A stretch of DNA of 64,000 bases from Betaproteobacteria bacterium (GTDB lineage Bacteria; Pseudomonadota; Gammaproteobacteria; Burkholderiales; Casimicrobiaceae). A program made the translations under genes and the position numbers. Below are positions 63,078 to 64,000 of this stretch, in pieces; the first letter of the stretch is position 1, and each line of letters begins with the position of its first letter. The notes beneath the pieces are model-generated. The model did not search any database. It saw only the letters and a list, made by a program, of their open reading frames with translations, and was not told the DNA's origin. The stretch spans positions 62,001 to 126,000 of the forward strand of contig READ01000015.1 of the NCBI GenBank assembly GCA_004293675.1, in the 5' to 3' direction.

Positions 63078-64000
63078 ATGAAAGACACTTTCCGAATCAA
63101 GCTTGAGCAATTGGAGCGACGTCTGGTCGAGGTGGAATCGTTGCTTTCCGATCCGTCGGTGACTAACGATATGAACCGCTACCGTGCGCTATCGAAAGAG
63201 CGCTCTGACATTGACCCGATCGCGGCGATGTTTAAGTCGTTCAAGGCGCGCGAGGACGACTTAGCGGGCGCACAGGAAATGCTTGCCGACCCCGAGATGA
63301 AGGACATGGCGCTCGAAGAAATTGAAAGCGCGAAGGCCGATATCGAGCGTATCGACAAAGAGCTCACGCTGTCGTTGTTGCCGAGGGACCCGTCGGACGA
63401 GCGAAACATCTTTCTTGAAATTCGTGCGGGTACGGGCGGCGACGAATCGGCGCTGTTCGCGGGCGATTTGCTACGGATGTATACGCGCTTTGCGGAGCGG
63501 CAGCGCTACCAAGTGGAAATCGTGTCGTCGAACGAGAGCGAAATTGGCGGCTACCGAGAAGTCATCGCGCGCATCAACGGCCAAGGCGCGTATTCGAAAT
63601 TCAAATTTGAATCCGGCACGCACCGCGTGCAGCGCGTGCCCGCCACCGAGGCGCAGGGCCGCATTCACACCAGCGCTTGCACCGTGGCGATCCTGCCCGA
63701 GGCTGATCCCGTAAAGGACATCACAATCAGCCCAGCGGATTTGCGAATTGACACCTTTCGCGCCAGCGGTGCCGGCGGTCAACACATCAACAAAACTGAT
63801 TCAGCGGTGCGCATCGTGCACATTCCCACGGGCGTGGTCGTGGAATGCCAAGACGGTCGTTCGCAGCATCAAAATAAGGCGCGAGCGATGGAAGTATTGG
63901 CATCGCGGTTGCTGGAGCGGGAGCGCGAAGCGGCGCATGCGAAGGAAGCCGGACTACGCAAGTCGCTCGTTGGCTCGGGTGACCGCAGCGAGCGCATCCG
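63078..64000 (+). CDS. prfA: Peptide chain release factor 1, 3' end cut by window
   Basis: About 307 of 360 residues, from ATG 63078 ([16 protein letters not shown]). It recognises UAA and UAG and releases the finished peptide. The codon-recognition motif PxT is [10 protein letters not shown], and the catalytic GGQ lies in [18 protein letters not shown]. The stop is outside the window. In many proteobacteria prfA follows hemA; here it follows the HipA-like gene on the opposite strand. Confidence 0.96.
   Translation, partial: MKDTFRIKLEQLERRLVEVESLLSDPSVTNDMNRYRALSKERSDIDPIAAMFKSFKAREDDLAGAQEMLADPEMKDMALEEIESAKADIERIDKELTLSLLPRDPSDERNIFLEIRAGTGGDESALFAGDLLRMYTRFAERQRYQVEIVSSNESEIGGYREVIARINGQGAYSKFKFESGTHRVQRVPATEAQGRIHTSACTVAILPEADPVKDITISPADLRIDTFRASGAGGQHINKTDSAVRIVHIPTGVVVECQDGRSQHQNKARAMEVLASRLLEREREAAHAKEAGLRKSLVGSGDRSERI

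Overview
The window looks like a chromosomal segment of a betaproteobacterium (Burkholderiales-like). The clearest signs are the mrcA / pilMNOPQ / aroK block, a glutamate-cysteine ligase of the betaproteobacterial GshA type, the hemE-priA pair and the rsmD-coaD / ftsY divergon. Composition is moderately GC-rich, genes are dense on both strands, and I found no rRNA or tRNA gene. Assignments rest on reading motifs and remembered family features; no database search was run.

Layout. 1-5340 is the most accessory-like part: a serine hydrolase cut by the edge, an acetyltransferase, a frameshifted small ORF, a MoxR ATPase directly behind a ccdAB toxin-antitoxin pair, pdxH, and then a retron-like unit. 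That unit is a structured non-coding region (3458-3630) closed by a long imperfect inverted repeat, followed by a reverse transcriptase with a long N-terminal extension, followed with a 4-nt overlap by a small cysteine-cluster (YkgJ-type) protein. 5539-12284 holds priA, hemE, a YjgN/DUF898 membrane protein with an M48 metalloprotease, and a retropepsin-like protein that lacks the usual catalytic motif. 12495-13234 is decayed DNA with a fragment of a second gltD. 13235-22575 is an exported-protein and signalling block: an IPTL-CTERM subtilisin, an ECF sigma factor divergent from a Ser/Thr kinase, and a large secreted CLCA-like metalloprotease/VWA protein. 22684-28993 is gltD-gltB (glutamate synthase). 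A lipoprotein gene follows.

31292-39687 holds aroK and the type IV pilus assembly operon pilMNOPQ, divergent from a class A penicillin-binding protein. 39703-48446 has a YegD-like Hsp70, a DUF4337 membrane protein, an aldo/keto reductase, gshA, an SbtA-like transporter and a DUF5916 outer-membrane protein. 48710-51058 has coaD-rsmD divergent from ftsY. 51217-59036 is the pbpC / alpha-2-macroglobulin pair. recG, a HipA-like kinase and the start of prfA close the window.

The most striking features outside the retron-like unit are dispersed repeats. A C/G-rich palindromic element lies between gltD and gltB and also sits in frame inside recG (once) and pbpC (twice). pbpC additionally carries a second repeat type inside its reading frame and a REP palindrome that encodes the start of its exported N terminus. 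A third family, a 17-bp AT-core palindrome, occurs five times, always between convergent genes.
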